From Myxococcota bacterium (GTDB lineage Bacteria > Myxococcota_A > UBA796 > UBA9615 > JAKLKC01): a stretch of 41,743 nt of DNA. Both the position numbers and the translations under genes were made by a program. A model generated the notes under the pieces. That model worked only from the letters and a program-made list of their open reading frames with translations. It did not search any database and was not told where the DNA came from. The stretch spans positions 1 through 41,743 of the forward strand of contig JAKLKC010000055.1 in assembly GCA_023150875.1 (NCBI GenBank). The letters run 5' to 3'. Positions 23,115 through 32,997 of this stretch are shown here, one piece after another; position 1 is the first letter of the stretch, and each line of letters starts with the position of its first letter.

Positions 23115-24062
23115 TCAGGCGTCGGCGGGGGGATCCGCCCCCGCTCCGACGGGAACGGTGCGCGGCCACGGGAAGTCGGGCCCGGGAGCGTCCACGACGT
23201 CGACCCGCCCCCCGAGCACGGGGTGGCGGAACGTCAGCTCGGCGGCGTGCAGCGCCAGGCGGGGGGCCCGCCCCTCGGGTGGACCGTACAGGACGTCGCC
23301 GACGACGGGATGCCCCGCCGCCGCCATCTGCAGGCGGATCTGGTGGGTCCTGCCCGTGAGGAGGCGGACCCAGAGCAGCGCGCGATCCCCTTCCCGGTCC
23401 AGGACGCGGTAGCGCAGGGCCATCTCCTGACCCCCCGGATCGGTCCCGGGCTCCACGGCGCGACGCCGTCCGTCCTCCACGACGAGGTGGTGGCGGAGCT
23501 CCGCCTCCTCGGGCTCCGGCGTCCCCAGGACCACGACCCGGTAGATCCGCACCGCGCGCCGCTGGGTGAAGAGGTCCTGGAGGGGACCGGCCGCGGCGGG
23601 GTGGATGGCGGCGACCAGCAGCCCGGAGGCGGGGGTGTCCAGGCGGTGGGGCAGGTGGACCCTGCCGAACCGCTCCTTCAGGAACGCCTCGACGGTCCCG
23701 GCGTCGGTCTCGCGCGTGGGCTGCGAGGGCATGCCCGCGGGCTTGGACACCGCGACGAGGAAGCGGTCGCTCCAGACGATCCGGGGCTCGGGAGCGCCGG
23801 GGGATCGGGCCGTCCGGGCCCGCTCCACCGCCCCGGGGAACGCCTCGATGCGCTGGCCCGGCGCCACGGTGCGGGACGCGACGCGCACCCTCTGTCCGTC
23901 CACCCTCGCGCCCCCCGCGGCGATCACCGCCCGGGCCCGGGTGCGGGAGAGACCGCAGAAGCGCGCCAGCGCCTGGTCCAGGCGCAGGGGCTCCCCTCCC
24001 TCCACCACCGCGCGGATGGGGTCCGAGGGTGTGGTCACGGACTCGGGGCCCAGGTCGGGCAC
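23115..24062 (-). CDS. RluA-family pseudouridine synthase
   Basis: The 315-residue protein has an N-terminal S4-like domain (LRLDQALARFCGLSRTRARAVIAAGGARVDGQRV) and an RluA catalytic domain. HRLDTPASGL carries the catalytic Asp, RTHQIRLQMAAAGHPVVGDVLYG is the conserved RluA motif II, and SKPAGMPSQP is the usual entry loop. It isomerises uridine in rRNA or tRNA; the exact site (RluC/RluD versus tRNA) cannot be told. It starts at GTG 24062, 22 bp after the exported-protein gene, in one apparent transcription unit. Confidence 0.9.
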   Translation of the reverse strand: MPDLGPESVTTPSDPIRAVVEGGEPLRLDQALARFCGLSRTRARAVIAAGGARVDGQRVRVASRTVAPGQRIEAFPGAVERARTARSPGAPEPRIVWSDRFLVAVSKPAGMPSQPTRETDAGTVEAFLKERFGRVHLPHRLDTPASGLLVAAIHPAAAGPLQDLFTQRRAVRIYRVVVLGTPEPEEAELRHHLVVEDGRRRAVEPGTDPGGQEMALRYRVLDREGDRALLWVRLLTGRTHQIRLQMAAAGHPVVGDVLYGPPEGRAPRLALHAAELTFRHPVLGGRVDVVDAPGPDFPWPRTVPVGAGADPPADA

Positions 24063-24084
24063 CGGGGCTCCGCAGCCAGGGTGT

Positions 24085-24594
24085 TCAGAGCCGCACCAGG
24101 AACATGACGTTGCCGGCGGCGCCGTGGTCGGGGGTGAAGGTCTCGGTGTCGAAGGTCTGGTCGAAGTCGACCTGGAAGCCGAAGCCCGCGGGGCCCTTGG
24201 GGAACACGTGCAGGCCCACCGACTCGTGGAAGCCCAGCAGCGAGGTCCCCGCCGCGGAGCCGCCGCCGATCCCGCCCCGAAGCGCGATGCGCCCCTTGGG
24301 CAGGGGCAGGTTCAGGCCCAGGTTGAAGTAGCCGAGGGCGTAGTTGTCGGCGCCGGCGCCGAACACCGGGGGCTGATCCCGGAACTCGCCGCCCAGGGTC
24401 AGGATCCCGAGGCGGAGGTCGGCGTTGACGCGGACGTCCAGGGTGGCCGGCCGCCAGTCCTTCATCGAGCCGCGGGCGCCAGCGCCGACGCCGAGGTCGA
24501 AACCGATGGGCAGGGCGGCGGCGGCTGGGCGGGATCCCGCCAGGAGGGCGGCGGTGGCGAGGGCCGCGGCGAGGGCGAGGGGAGAAGGGTTCAC
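24085..24594 (-). CDS. Small exported beta-barrel-like protein
   Basis: The 169-residue protein has a signal peptide ending in SRPAAA (near residue 26). The mature part alternates hydrophobic and polar residues in short strands (FDLGVGAGARGS, LDVRVNADLRLGILTLGGEF, ALGYFNLGLNLPLPKGRIALRGGIGGG, FGFQVDFDQTF), with FLVRL at the end, typical of an eight-stranded outer-membrane barrel of OmpA/OmpX size. No family was recognised. GTG 24594 has ggagg 5 nt upstream. It precedes the rluA-type gene. Confidence 0.65.
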   Translation of the reverse strand: MNPSPLALAAALATAALLAGSRPAAAALPIGFDLGVGAGARGSMKDWRPATLDVRVNADLRLGILTLGGEFRDQPPVFGAGADNYALGYFNLGLNLPLPKGRIALRGGIGGGSAAGTSLLGFHESVGLHVFPKGPAGFGFQVDFDQTFDTETFTPDHGAAGNVMFLVRL

Positions 24595-24822
24595 GGGGCC
24601 TCCAGGAGCGCCCAGGGGCGCGCGACCGCGGTGAATGCTGCACCATCGAGGCGATGGCGTCCACGCCGCACTAGAACGGCGGAAAAGCGGGAGGGGTTAC
24701 ACCGAACTTGCAACTCCCCCGCGGAGACCGTATACCCGCGGGGCGCCAGGGGAGCCTTCGCCCGCGCCGGGAAGGGGCCGCCCGGCACCCGGGAGCGGGC
24801 GGCGCGGCGGGATCCACGTCGA
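24595..24822 (+). promoter_or_regulatory. Divergent spacer with predicted plus-strand promoter
   Basis: TTGCAA (24708-24713) and TATACC (24731-24736), 17 bp apart, form a reasonable promoter for the membrane-protein/lipoprotein pair. TTGCAA is its own reverse complement, so it may also serve the minus-strand gene, but no matching -10 was found there. The leader to TTG 24823 is about 80 nt. Nothing else was recognised. Confidence 0.42.
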
Positions 24823-25413
24823 TTGCTGTCGTCTTCGTTGCTCGTCGGTGCGTTCCTGCTGGTGGTCGCGGCGACCTTCGCGGCCGCCGCCACCCTGCTG
24901 TACCGCCGCCACACCCGCGCGTGGCGGGAGTTCGGCCAGGCCCGGGGGATGGAGCTGCGCCGGGACCCCGGGCAGGGGACCCGCCTGCTGGGGCGCCTCC
25001 AGGGGCGGGAGGTCGAGGTCGGCATCGTCCGCATGGTCCGCGGGGGCAGCACGATCACCCACACCCGCTTCCGGGTCCGCACCGCCGCCGTCCCCCTTTA
25101 CCTCATCGAGAGGTCCGCCCCGGACCACCCCCGTCCGCCCGCCAGCGCCCTTCCCTTGCCCCTGCCCGAAGGGGTGGGGAGGCGCTACATCGCCGTGGCC
25201 GGTGCTCGGGACGCGGGGATCGCCCTGGTGGCCCGGGCCCGGCCCCACCTGGAGAGGGGCCCCCTGGTGGCCCTCTTCCCCGAGGGCGGGGACCTGGTGG
25301 CGGACGTGCGGGGGATCCTGGTCCGGGCGGAGCAGCTCCAGGCGGTGGTGTCGCTGCTGGAGGCGCTGGTGCCGCCGCCGGAGGGGGCCCCCATGGCGGG
25401 CGATGGGCGCTGA
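24823..25413 (+). CDS. Single-pass membrane protein of unknown function
   Basis: The 196-residue protein has one N-terminal membrane helix (SLLVGAFLLVVAATFAAAATLLY), a basic stop-transfer RRHTRAW and a soluble domain on the cytoplasmic side or in the periplasm (orientation not certain). The soluble part starts WREFGQARGMELRRDPGQGTRLLGRLQGREVEVGIV, a pattern seen in uncharacterised membrane-anchored domains (DUF3137-like at best). No ATG is available; TTG 24823 immediately precedes the helix and TTG 24838 is an alternative. The last 11 bp overlap the lipoprotein gene, so the two are one operon. Confidence 0.6.
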   Translation: MLSSSLLVGAFLLVVAATFAAAATLLYRRHTRAWREFGQARGMELRRDPGQGTRLLGRLQGREVEVGIVRMVRGGSTITHTRFRVRTAAVPLYLIERSAPDHPRPPASALPLPLPEGVGRRYIAVAGARDAGIALVARARPHLERGPLVALFPEGGDLVADVRGILVRAEQLQAVVSLLEALVPPPEGAPMAGDGR

Positions 25414-25885
25414 TCGCCCGCGGATCCGCCCGGAGATCGCCCGGATCGCCGCCCTGGCGCTGGCCGCGGGCGCGCTGGCCGGGTGTGGGGGCGCCGACCC
25501 CGACCGGGCCGAGGCGGAGGCCCGGGCCGCCCTTCGGGCGGGGGACGCCGCCGGGGCCGAGGGCCTGCTCCGGGGGGCCCTGGAGGACCACCCCCACCAC
25601 CGGGGCCTGCTCCTGCTCGCCTCGCGCCTCTACCAGTCGCCGGGCCCGGACGGGGAGGTCAAGGCCCGCCTCTCCCTCCACTACGCGCTGCGCGCCGGGG
25701 CGGCGGGGACGGCCCCGGACCCCGAGGCCGCGGGGCTGGCCTGCCGCGCCTACGCCCTCGCCGGCAGGTGGGAGGAGGCCCGCCGCGCCTGCGCCCGCGC
25801 CTCCCGGGAGGGCGGAGGCGAAGCGGCGGAGGAGGCGGCCCGTTCGGTGGAGGCGGGCCGGGTGCCCGAGGCCGGGGGCGACTAG
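25403..25885 (+). CDS. Lipoprotein with TPR-like helical repeats
   Basis: The 160-residue protein has a signal peptide ending in the lipobox LAGC (ALAAGALAGCGG). The mature chain is all-helical with alternating A/L/G positions typical of TPR-type repeats: DRAEAEARAALRAGDAAGAEGLLRGALEDHP, then RGLLLLASRLYQ, then AAGLACRAYALAGRWEEARRACARA. TPR lipoproteins often hold together envelope complexes. It overlaps the preceding gene by 11 bp, and its stop shares the CTAG tetranucleotide with the stop of the convergent AraC gene. Confidence 0.72.
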   Translation: MGADRPRIRPEIARIAALALAAGALAGCGGADPDRAEAEARAALRAGDAAGAEGLLRGALEDHPHHRGLLLLASRLYQSPGPDGEVKARLSLHYALRAGAAGTAPDPEAAGLACRAYALAGRWEEARRACARASREGGGEAAEEAARSVEAGRVPEAGGD

Positions 25886-26826
25886 GACCGCTCGGCGGAG
25901 GGAGACGGACCGGGGCCGGCCGCCCTCCCCCCTCGCCGCCACGTGCTCGGGCTGGTCCCGACGTGGCGCCGGAAGGCCCGGCTGAACGCGGCCTCGGAGC
26001 CGTAGCCGACCGAGGCCGCGACCTCGGCGACGCTGGCCTTGCCCCGGAGCCTGTCCCGGGCGAGCACCATCCGGAGCCGGGTGAGGTAGGCCAGGGGCGG
26101 TTCCCCCATCACCCGCGTCCACCGGTCGTAGAAGACGGTGCGGGAGAGGGCGACCCGGCGGGCGAGGTGGTCCGCCGTCCAGTCCCCCGCGGGCTGGTGG
26201 TGGACCAGCGCCAGGGCGGGCCCCAGGCAGGGATCCGCCGTCGCCCGGAGCCATCCCGCGGCCTCCCGGCTGAGGGCGTGGGAGCGGAGCCCTTGCAGCA
26301 ACAGCAGCTCGGCCACCTTCCCCGCGAAGTGCGCCGCCCCGGGGCGCCCCTCCGAGAGCTCCGCCCCCAGCAGCCGCACCGAGGCGTCCATCCACGCGCC
26401 GTGTCCGCCGCTCGCGGGGGCGTGCAGCACCGGGGGCATCGCCCGGAGCAGCAGGTCCCGTCCCGGGCCGGGGAACCGGAAGGTGCCACACACCACCGCC
26501 GCCCGCGTCTTCCCCGCGCCGGCCCGGACGCAGGGGAGCCCGTCGGCCCTCTCCACCGGCAGCGAGCGGAGGGGCACGGGGACCGCGTCCCGGGACGTGC
26601 GGATCACGTGTCCGTCCCCATGGGGCACCACCACGAAGTCCCCGGCGGCGAGGCGCAGCGGCGGCCCGCCGTCCCGGACGAACTCGGCGTCCCCCGCGAG
26701 GAGCACGTGGAAGATCGCCCCGTCCGCCCCCTCCGTCCGGACCGCGCACTCGCCCCGCATGTCCGCGCGGCTGAAGACCGATCCCTCGGCCCGGGCCAGG
26801 GAGAGCACGTCGCTCAGCGGATCCAT
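25882..26826 (-). CDS. AraC-family regulator with N-terminal cupin
   Basis: The 314-residue protein begins MDPLSDVLSLARAEGSVFSRADMRGECAVR, the standard opening of the cupin-type AraC group, with cupin strands through AGDFVVVPHGDGHVIR. The C-terminal 100 residues hold both HTH motifs: DWTADHLARRVALSRTVFYDRWTRVMGEPPLAYL and SVAEVAASVGYGSEAAFSRAFRRHVGTSP. The ligand is unknown. ATG 26826 matches the family start; ATG 26880 would add 18 residues. It is divergent from the small membrane protein/SRPBCC pair, its likely targets, and inverted repeats lie in the shared upstream region. Confidence 0.88.
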   Translation of the reverse strand: MDPLSDVLSLARAEGSVFSRADMRGECAVRTEGADGAIFHVLLAGDAEFVRDGGPPLRLAAGDFVVVPHGDGHVIRTSRDAVPVPLRSLPVERADGLPCVRAGAGKTRAAVVCGTFRFPGPGRDLLLRAMPPVLHAPASGGHGAWMDASVRLLGAELSEGRPGAAHFAGKVAELLLLQGLRSHALSREAAGWLRATADPCLGPALALVHHQPAGDWTADHLARRVALSRTVFYDRWTRVMGEPPLAYLTRLRMVLARDRLRGKASVAEVAASVGYGSEAAFSRAFRRHVGTSPSTWRRGGRAAGPGPSPSAERS

Positions 26827-26844
26827 GTGCGCCACCCCCGAACG

Positions 26845-26870
26845 CGGACGTCCGGCAAAGACATCCGGAC
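26845..26870. promoter_or_regulatory. Palindromes in AraC-divergent intergenic region
   Basis: CGGACGTCCG (26845-26854) is a perfect palindrome, and gtccgg (26850-26855) pairs with ccggac (26865-26870) across 9 bp. They sit 20-45 bp upstream of the regulator ATG at 26826 and 60-85 bp from the divergent gene, a natural position for an operator. Assignment to this AraC protein is inference. Confidence 0.4.
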
Positions 26871-26928
26871 GCTCCGCCATTCCATCACGGCCGGGACGGA
26901 TCGACAATCGCGGTCGAAGGAGGTGCAC

Positions 26929-27177
26929 ATGAACCGCACCCGCATCGCTACCGTCGCGAACTTCCTCTTCCCCGGCTCGGGCTACCTGATCCTGGGCGAG
27001 AAGTCCCCCCTGGGCGTCCTCTGGCTCGCGGGCGTGATCGGCCTCACCTACGTCGAGCTGAGCCTGAAGCCCCTGAATCCGGACCTGTACTGGACGATGT
27101 TCGCCTCGGTCTTCGTGATGAACATCGCCTTCGCCGCCGACGCCCACCGCCTCGGCCGCGCCCAGGAGAGGAGGTGA
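26929..27177 (+). CDS. Small membrane protein
   Basis: The 82-residue protein contains two to three membrane segments ([51 protein letters not shown]). The [14 protein letters not shown] opening resembles small TM2-like proteins, but no named family is certain. The start ATG 26929 has a strong ribosome-binding site, aaggaggt, 4-5 nt upstream. Its stop overlaps the SRPBCC start (GTGA). The pair is divergent from the AraC regulator and probably under its control. Confidence 0.72.
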   Translation: MNRTRIATVANFLFPGSGYLILGEKSPLGVLWLAGVIGLTYVELSLKPLNPDLYWTMFASVFVMNIAFAADAHRLGRAQERR

Positions 27178-27581
27178 GGGCGCCGGAGCGCATCGAGGTC
27201 GAGACCACCCTGCCGGCGCCGCCCGAGGAGGTCTACGCCGCCTGGCTGGACGGCGACGCCCACGGCGAGATGACCGGGGGCGAGGCCACCTGCGATCCCC
27301 GGGTGGGGGGCGCGTTCACCGCCTGGGAGGACTACATCTCCGGCCGGATCCTGGAGCTGGATCCCCCGACCCGCATCGTCCAGTCCTGGCGGAGCACGGA
27401 GTTCCCCCCCGGGGCTCCGGACAGCAGGCTGGAGGTGGAGCTGACCCCCGGGGACGGCGGGGGGACGAGGCTGGCGCTGCGCCACTCCGGGATCCCCGCC
27501 GGGCAGGGGGAGCGCTACCGGCAGGGCTGGGAGGACCACTACTTCGCGCCCATGCGGGCGTGGTTCGCGGCCCGGCGGTGA
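27174..27581 (+). CDS. SRPBCC / AHSA1-domain protein
   Basis: The 135-residue protein is a compact START/Bet v1-like domain: [31 protein letters not shown], then [34 protein letters not shown], then [31 protein letters not shown]. This is the AHSA1 (Aha1 C-terminal-like) pattern, with a hydrophobic cavity that binds lipids or small ligands. The GTG start lies in the stop of the small membrane protein with ggagagga just upstream, so they are co-translated. Confidence 0.85.
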   Translation: MRAPERIEVETTLPAPPEEVYAAWLDGDAHGEMTGGEATCDPRVGGAFTAWEDYISGRILELDPPTRIVQSWRSTEFPPGAPDSRLEVELTPGDGGGTRLALRHSGIPAGQGERYRQGWEDHYFAPMRAWFAARR

Positions 27582-27613
27582 GCGGACGGCGCGCCGGCGG
27601 GCGGGCGGGCGGG

Positions 27614-29962
27614 TCAGCGCCCCCAGTCCGCCGGCGCCCCGGAGAGCTCGAAGGCGAGCACGCCCCCGGAGGCGATCCGGTCGTGGGTGAGCCAGGGATC
27701 GGCCAGGGGCTCGCCGTCCAGGGCCGCCGCGGCCACGTAGGGGGCTTCGGCGCCGGCCCCCGGGGCCTCGATCGCCAGGTCGCCCCCGTCCAGGTGCAGG
27801 GTCGCCCGCGGGAAGAGGGGTGCGCCCACCCAGTAGCGGTCCGTGCCCGCCACGGGGTAGAGCCCGAGGGCCGCGAACACGTACCACGCCGAGAGGGTCC
27901 CTCCGTCGTCGTTCCCGTCCAGGCCGTCCGGGCCCAGGCGGTACTTGGTGTCCATCACCCACCTCACCCACCTCTGGGCCAGATCGGGGCGGCCCGCTTC
28001 GACGAACAGCCACGGGGCGTGGATGTCCGGCTCGTTGCCGTGCCAGTAGTAAGGATCGAAGAGGGCCGTGTCCGCCTGCTGGGCCGAGAGGTCGAAGAAC
28101 TCCGAGAGCCGGGCGACGAAGGCCTCCTCCCCGCCCATCGCCTCGATCAGCCCCGGGGGGTCGAAGGGCACGGACCACACGGTCTGCCAGGCGTTGGCCT
28201 CGGTGTACCAGTCCTCCCAGGTCACGTCCGAGGCGCGCTCCGCCCAGGTGCCGTCGGCGAAGCGCCCCTCCAGGAAGCCGGTCTCGGGGTCGAAGAGGCC
28301 CCGCCAGCCCCGGGACCTCTCCCGGTAGCGGGCGGCGTCCTCTTCCCGGCCCAGGGCGTCGGCCAGCAGGGACAGGGCGTGGTCGTCGTTCGCGTACTCC
28401 ATCGTCACCGACGTGGCGCCCCCCACCTCGTCCGCCGCGCACCAGCCCCGCTCCACGTACCCCTCCAGCCCCGGGCGCCCCCCGTAGCCCACCCCCGGGG
28501 GGAGGGTGCCGTCGGCGCCGGCCACCATCCCCTCCCAGGCGGTCTCGACGTCGAAGTCCACGATCCCCTTGAGGTAGGACTCGGCGATCACGATGGTGGC
28601 GCTCTCCCCCACCATCGAGCCGCTGTCCGCCGTGCCCGCCGGCCACTGGGGCAGCGCGCCCCCCTGCTCGTACATCCGCACCAGGCTGATCACCGCGTCC
28701 CGCTGGCGTCCCGGGGCGAGGAGGGCCAGCAGGGGGTGCTGGGTGCGGTAGGTGTCCCAGAGGGACATGTTGGAGTGGTACACGAAGCCGTCGGCGACGT
28801 GGTCCTCCCCGTCGAAGCCCCGGTAGGAGCCGTCGGCGTCGGTCAGAACGTCGGGCATCAGCATGGAGTGGTACAGGGCCGAGTAGAAGATCCCCTGCTC
28901 CTCCTCGGTGCCCCCCTCCACCTCCACCACCCGCAGCGCCTCCTCCCAGGCGGCCTCGGTGGCGGCGGCGACCTCGCCCAGCGACTGGCCCGCCACTTCC
29001 GCCTCGCGGTTGCCCCGGGCGGCCTCCACCCCGCGGAAGGAGATCCCCACCTCCACCGCGACCTCGCCCCCCTCGGGGAGGTCGAAGCGGAGCCAGGCCC
29101 CCACGTCGGCGCCCCCCTCGGCGGAGGGGCTCCCCTCGGCGAGGACCCCGTCGGTCCAGGTGCCGGACGAGGCGGGGGGCGGGTCGAAGCGGAGCGAGTA
29201 GTACACCACCACGCCGTCTCCCCGCCCCGCGAGGCCCCCCTGGTGCAGGGTCCACCCCTCCACCACCCCGTCCTCCGCCCCGACGTCCACCCGGGCCGAG
29301 GGGCAGGAGTTCTCGCCGAGGGCGTGGGAGGGGTCGACGATCACCACGGGATCCAGGCCCGCGGGGAAGGTGTAGCGGTGGACCCCCGCCCTCACGGTGG
29401 CGGAGAGCTCCACCCGGATCCCGGTGTCGTCCAGGGTGACGGCGTAGTACCCGGGGCGCGCCTCCTCGGTGTCGTGGGAGTAGGGGGAGCGCCACCCCTC
29501 CTCGTCGGTCTTCGCGCCGTCCATCCCCGAGGTGGGCATGAGCAGGACGTTGCCCAGGTCGGCGACCCCGATCCCGTGCAGGCGCACCTGGCTGAAGCCG
29601 TCCAGGTAGGCGTCCTCGTACCAGTAGCCCGAGCAGTGGTAGAAGCCCGGGGCGCCGAAGTCGGAGCTGCTGTCGGGACCGGGCCGCACCATGCCGAAAG
29701 GGGCGCTGGGACCGGGAAAGGCGCTGCCCACGCCGAAGCCCATGCCGCCCGTGCCGACGAAAGGATCGACACGATCGACGGCTCGCCCTTGAAATCCGGT
29801 CCCCGAATTGCCATCGGGAGTGGTATCGTCGTCGGCGACGTCGTCGTCGGCCGCGCCCGGGGAGGCGCAGCCGGCCGCCGCCAGGCACGCCGCGAGGCAC
29901 CCGGCGGCGGCGGCCCGCGCGGCGCGGGGTGGAACGGGCGGAGTGCGGTACGGTGCGGGCAT
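27614..29962 (-). CDS. GH92 alpha-mannosidase-like lipoprotein
   Basis: The 782-residue protein has a signal peptide with lipobox LAAAGC, a short Asp-rich linker ([10 protein letters not shown]), then the GH92 fold from [27 protein letters not shown]. Diagnostic GH92 segments include [24 protein letters not shown], a [15 protein letters not shown] loop and the [23 protein letters not shown] motif, where the acidic pair binds Ca2+ and the catalytic base. GH92 enzymes are Ca2+-dependent exo-acting alpha-1,2- (or 1,3/1,4-) mannosidases that trim mannans or N-glycans. It sits on the envelope. ATG 29962 is the start nearest the signal peptide. Divergent from the RecQ-type helicase. Confidence 0.9.
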   Translation of the reverse strand: MPAPYRTPPVPPRAARAAAAGCLAACLAAAGCASPGAADDDVADDDTTPDGNSGTGFQGRAVDRVDPFVGTGGMGFGVGSAFPGPSAPFGMVRPGPDSSSDFGAPGFYHCSGYWYEDAYLDGFSQVRLHGIGVADLGNVLLMPTSGMDGAKTDEEGWRSPYSHDTEEARPGYYAVTLDDTGIRVELSATVRAGVHRYTFPAGLDPVVIVDPSHALGENSCPSARVDVGAEDGVVEGWTLHQGGLAGRGDGVVVYYSLRFDPPPASSGTWTDGVLAEGSPSAEGGADVGAWLRFDLPEGGEVAVEVGISFRGVEAARGNREAEVAGQSLGEVAAATEAAWEEALRVVEVEGGTEEEQGIFYSALYHSMLMPDVLTDADGSYRGFDGEDHVADGFVYHSNMSLWDTYRTQHPLLALLAPGRQRDAVISLVRMYEQGGALPQWPAGTADSGSMVGESATIVIAESYLKGIVDFDVETAWEGMVAGADGTLPPGVGYGGRPGLEGYVERGWCAADEVGGATSVTMEYANDDHALSLLADALGREEDAARYRERSRGWRGLFDPETGFLEGRFADGTWAERASDVTWEDWYTEANAWQTVWSVPFDPPGLIEAMGGEEAFVARLSEFFDLSAQQADTALFDPYYWHGNEPDIHAPWLFVEAGRPDLAQRWVRWVMDTKYRLGPDGLDGNDDGGTLSAWYVFAALGLYPVAGTDRYWVGAPLFPRATLHLDGGDLAIEAPGAGAEAPYVAAAALDGEPLADPWLTHDRIASGGVLAFELSGAPADWGR

Positions 29963-30079
29963 GGTCCCGGCATGGTACGCCCGGGGGCCACGCGCTTGCA
30001 TCCTCGACGGCGATCCCCAGAATCGGCGACCCGAGCGTGCGCCTCCGCAGGCGCGTCCGGATCGGGCGGGAGAGTCCCG
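29963..30079. promoter_or_regulatory. Divergent spacer between GH92 and RecQ-type genes
   Basis: This 117-bp gap must hold promoters for both directions, but no hexamer pair convinces me. gggagag 5-10 nt before GTG 30080 is a ribosome-binding site. A near-direct repeat (cgggcatggt / ccggcatggt) covers the GH92 start. Confidence 0.3.
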
Positions 30080-32968
30080 GTGGAAGAACGGCAGAACGGC
30101 GCGGTGCGCCCCGAGGAGCCCGGCCGTCGTGGGGGACGCAGGCGCCGGAAGAGGCGTCGCGGGCCCAAGGGCGAGGGCGGGCCGGTGGACGACGCGCTGC
30201 TGGCGCAGCTCCGGCGCACGTTCCGGATCAAGCAGTTCCGGCCCGGCCAGCGCGAGGTCATCGAGTCGGTCCTGGAGGGGAGGGACACCCTCGCCATCAT
30301 GCCCACGGGGTCGGGCAAGTCCCTGACCTACCAGCTCTCCTCGATGCTCCTGCCGGGGCTCACCATCGTGGTGTCGCCCCTCATCGCGCTGCTGAGGGAC
30401 CAGGCCGAGAAGCTGACGGCCCTCGGGCTGGACGGCTCGCGCCTGGACTCCTCCCGCACCGCCAAGGAACGGGAGGCGACGATGCGCCTCATCGAGGAGG
30501 GCCGGGCGAAGCTCCTGCTGATCACCCCCGAGGGGGCCGCCTCCGAGACGTTCCGGAAGCGGATCTCGGGGCGGGAGATCTCCCTCTTCGTCGTCGACGA
30601 GGCCCACTGCGTCTCCCAGTGGGGGCACGACTTCCGGCCCAGCTACCTCGCCCTGAAGACGGTGGTGGAGGAGCTGGGGCGGCCGCCGATCCTGGCGCTG
30701 ACCGCCACGGCGACGCCCCTGGTGCGGGACGACCTCCTCCACCAGCTCGGGATGAAGGACGTCCGCAAGGTCGTCGCCCCACCCCACCGGCCCAACCTCG
30801 CCTTCGAGGTGGAGACCCCCTCGGGGCAGGTGGACAAGCTCAAGGCCCTGATCCGGCGGATCCGCAAGATCCCGCGGCCCGGGATCGTGTACTGCGCCAC
30901 GGTGCGGGAGGTCGAGACCGTGTGGGCGGTGCTCAAGAAGGCCCGGATCCCCGCGGAGATGTACCACGGCCGCCTGCTCAAGGCGGAGCGGGACCAGGCC
31001 CACGAGGCCTTCATGTCGGGGCGCAAGCCGGTGGTGATGGTGGCCACCAACGCCTTCGGGCTGGGCGTCGACAAGCCCGACATCCGCTTCGTGATCCACC
31101 ACCAGGTGCCCGGGTCCCTGGAGTCCTACGTCCAGGAGGCCGGGAGGGCCGGGCGCGACGGCAAGCCGTCCCGGTGCATCCTCCAGTACGACCCCGCGGA
31201 CCTCGACATCCAGGAGCACTTCCTGGAGCAGCAGTACCCCACCCGCAGCCAGGTCCGGCACGTCGCCGAGGCCCTCAAGGACTGGAGCGGCGCCGACGGC
31301 CGGACCGTGTCCCTGCGGGACCTCGCCCTGGCGGCCCACGTCCCCCAGACCCGCACCCGGGTGGTGCTGCGCCTGCTGGTGGACATCGGCTTCGCCAAGG
31401 AGAACGAGGGCGGCGAGTTCACCATGGCGGAGCAGCCGCCGCCCCTCATCGAGGCGGAGAGGGCGTCCGCGACCTACGACGTGCAGCGGATCCAGGACCG
31501 GCGGCGCCTGGACGAGATGGTGAAGTACGCCACCACCACCGAGTGCCGCTCCGCCTACGTCCGGCGCTACTTCGGGGACGAGGACCCGCCCACCTGCGGG
31601 ACCTGCGACAATGACCGGCGCGCCGCGGGGGAGCTCGCCGCGGAGCCGGTGGAGGAGGACCTGGAGCCCCTGCTCCCCTCCCGCCGTCCCCGCCAGCCCC
31701 GGGGCGCCAGGCCGGCCCCCCGGAAGGACCGGGCGAGGGGTGCCCCGGGGGCGTCGAGGCAGGGAGCGCGGCGAGGTGCCGCCCCGGCGAGGCCCACCCG
31801 GCCCCCTCCCGCGCCCGCCGCCGCCCCCCCCGCGGAGGAGGGACGGAAGAAGAGGCGGCGCCGCAGGGGCCGCAACCGGAACGCCGAGGGAGCCACGGGG
31901 GCGGCGGAGGCGAGCGCCGTGCCGGTGGCGGTCCCGGCGGCTTCGCCGAGCCAGCCCGCGGGGCCCCAGGGCGAAGCGGCGGGCGAAGAGGCGCGCTCCC
32001 GCCGCCGCCGCCGTCGCCGCCGCCGCGGGCGGGGCGCCGGGGCCGAGGGAGCGGCGGCGGCCGCCACCGGCGCCGCGGCCACCGGGGCGACCCGGGGATC
32101 CGCGCCTCAGGGCGCCGGGGAGAGGCCGGCCGATCCCGCCCGCGGGCCGTCCCCCCCCGAGGAGGGGACCGGCAGGAAGAGGCGGCGCCGCAGGCGCGGT
32201 CGGGGGCGAGGGACGGGGGAGGCCCCGGGCGCCCCGAGGCCCGCTCCGGAGGTCCGGGGGAGGGAGCCGGCCACTGGGGGGGCACGGCGCGTCGAGGAGG
32301 AGTGGCGATCCGGGGACTCGCCCTGGGACGAGGCGGCGTGGCGTTCCGAGGCGCCGCGACGGGCCGAGCCGGAGACGCCACGGGAGCCCAGCCTGGAGGC
32401 GCGTCCTTCCGAAGCCGCCGACCCGATACCGGCCCTCAGGAAGAGGGCCGCGAGGGCGAGGCCGGCACCCGAGGCGACGGCGCCCGAGGCGACGGCACCC
32501 CAGGCGACCGAGCCGACCGCGACCCCGAGGAAGCGGGCGCCCGGGGCGAGGCCGGCGCCCGAAGCGCCGCCGCCCGAGGCGCCTTCCCCGGGGGCGACCT
32601 CTGCGGCCGCGGCCCCCAAGAAGAGGGCGCCCAGGGCGAGGCCGGCGCCCGAAGCGCCAGCGCCCGACGCACCCCCCGTAGCGACCGCGGCCCCCAAGAA
32701 GAGGGCATCGAGGGCGCAGCCGGCATCCGAGGCGCCGCCCGAGGCGGCCGAGGCGACCGCGATCCCCAAGAAGAGGGCGCCCAGGGCGCGCCCGGCGCCC
32801 GAGGCACCCCCACCGGGGCCCGCGCCCGAGGCCGCCGCCGTGGCGGCACCCGCCCGGACGCGACGCTCGCCCGCGGCCCGTGCGACGGCGGTGGCCTCCC
32901 CGGAGGCCCCGGCGGAGGGCGGCCCGGCGCCCGCGGCCGCCCGGAGGACCCGCCGGGCGAAGGGCTGA
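30080..32968 (+). CDS. RecQ-type helicase with long basic repetitive tail
   Basis: The 962-residue protein has an Arg-rich start ([13 protein letters not shown]), then a RecQ helicase core: [15 protein letters not shown], Walker A MPTGSGKS (from residue 74), DEAH box VVDEAHC (D173) with the aromatic-rich [11 protein letters not shown], and [25 protein letters not shown] in domain 2. A RecQ zinc site ([20 protein letters not shown]) follows near residue 507. No HRDC domain; instead about 450 residues are disordered, Ala/Pro/Arg-rich, with three Arg blocks and five copies of [14 protein letters not shown]-like units, like histone H1 tails. RecQ unwinds DNA forks and recombination intermediates 3'-5'; the tail probably adds DNA affinity. 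gggagag precedes GTG 30080. Confidence 0.88.
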   Translation: MEERQNGAVRPEEPGRRGGRRRRKRRRGPKGEGGPVDDALLAQLRRTFRIKQFRPGQREVIESVLEGRDTLAIMPTGSGKSLTYQLSSMLLPGLTIVVSPLIALLRDQAEKLTALGLDGSRLDSSRTAKEREATMRLIEEGRAKLLLITPEGAASETFRKRISGREISLFVVDEAHCVSQWGHDFRPSYLALKTVVEELGRPPILALTATATPLVRDDLLHQLGMKDVRKVVAPPHRPNLAFEVETPSGQVDKLKALIRRIRKIPRPGIVYCATVREVETVWAVLKKARIPAEMYHGRLLKAERDQAHEAFMSGRKPVVMVATNAFGLGVDKPDIRFVIHHQVPGSLESYVQEAGRAGRDGKPSRCILQYDPADLDIQEHFLEQQYPTRSQVRHVAEALKDWSGADGRTVSLRDLALAAHVPQTRTRVVLRLLVDIGFAKENEGGEFTMAEQPPPLIEAERASATYDVQRIQDRRRLDEMVKYATTTECRSAYVRRYFGDEDPPTCGTCDNDRRAAGELAAEPVEEDLEPLLPSRRPRQPRGARPAPRKDRARGAPGASRQGARRGAAPARPTRPPPAPAAAPPAEEGRKKRRRRRGRNRNAEGATGAAEASAVPVAVPAASPSQPAGPQGEAAGEEARSRRRRRRRRRGRGAGAEGAAAAATGAAATGATRGSAPQGAGERPADPARGPSPPEEGTGRKRRRRRRGRGRGTGEAPGAPRPAPEVRGREPATGGARRVEEEWRSGDSPWDEAAWRSEAPRRAEPETPREPSLEARPSEAADPIPALRKRAARARPAPEATAPEATAPQATEPTATPRKRAPGARPAPEAPPPEAPSPGATSAAAAPKKRAPRARPAPEAPAPDAPPVATAAPKKRASRAQPASEAPPEAAEATAIPKKRAPRARPAPEAPPPGPAPEAAAVAAPARTRRSPAARATAVASPEAPAEGGPAPAAARRTRRAKG
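32440..32815 (+). repeat. Five imperfect units coding for [14 protein letters not shown]-type tail
   Basis: Within the helicase tail, units of 24-30 codons begin with (K/R)[12 protein letters not shown] and continue with an Ala/Pro/Thr spacer. DNA identity between units is high over the basic part and low over the spacer, as expected from repeat slippage. Confidence 0.7.
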
Positions 32969-32997
32969 ACGGGAACGGGTCCCCATCGGCGGGCTCA

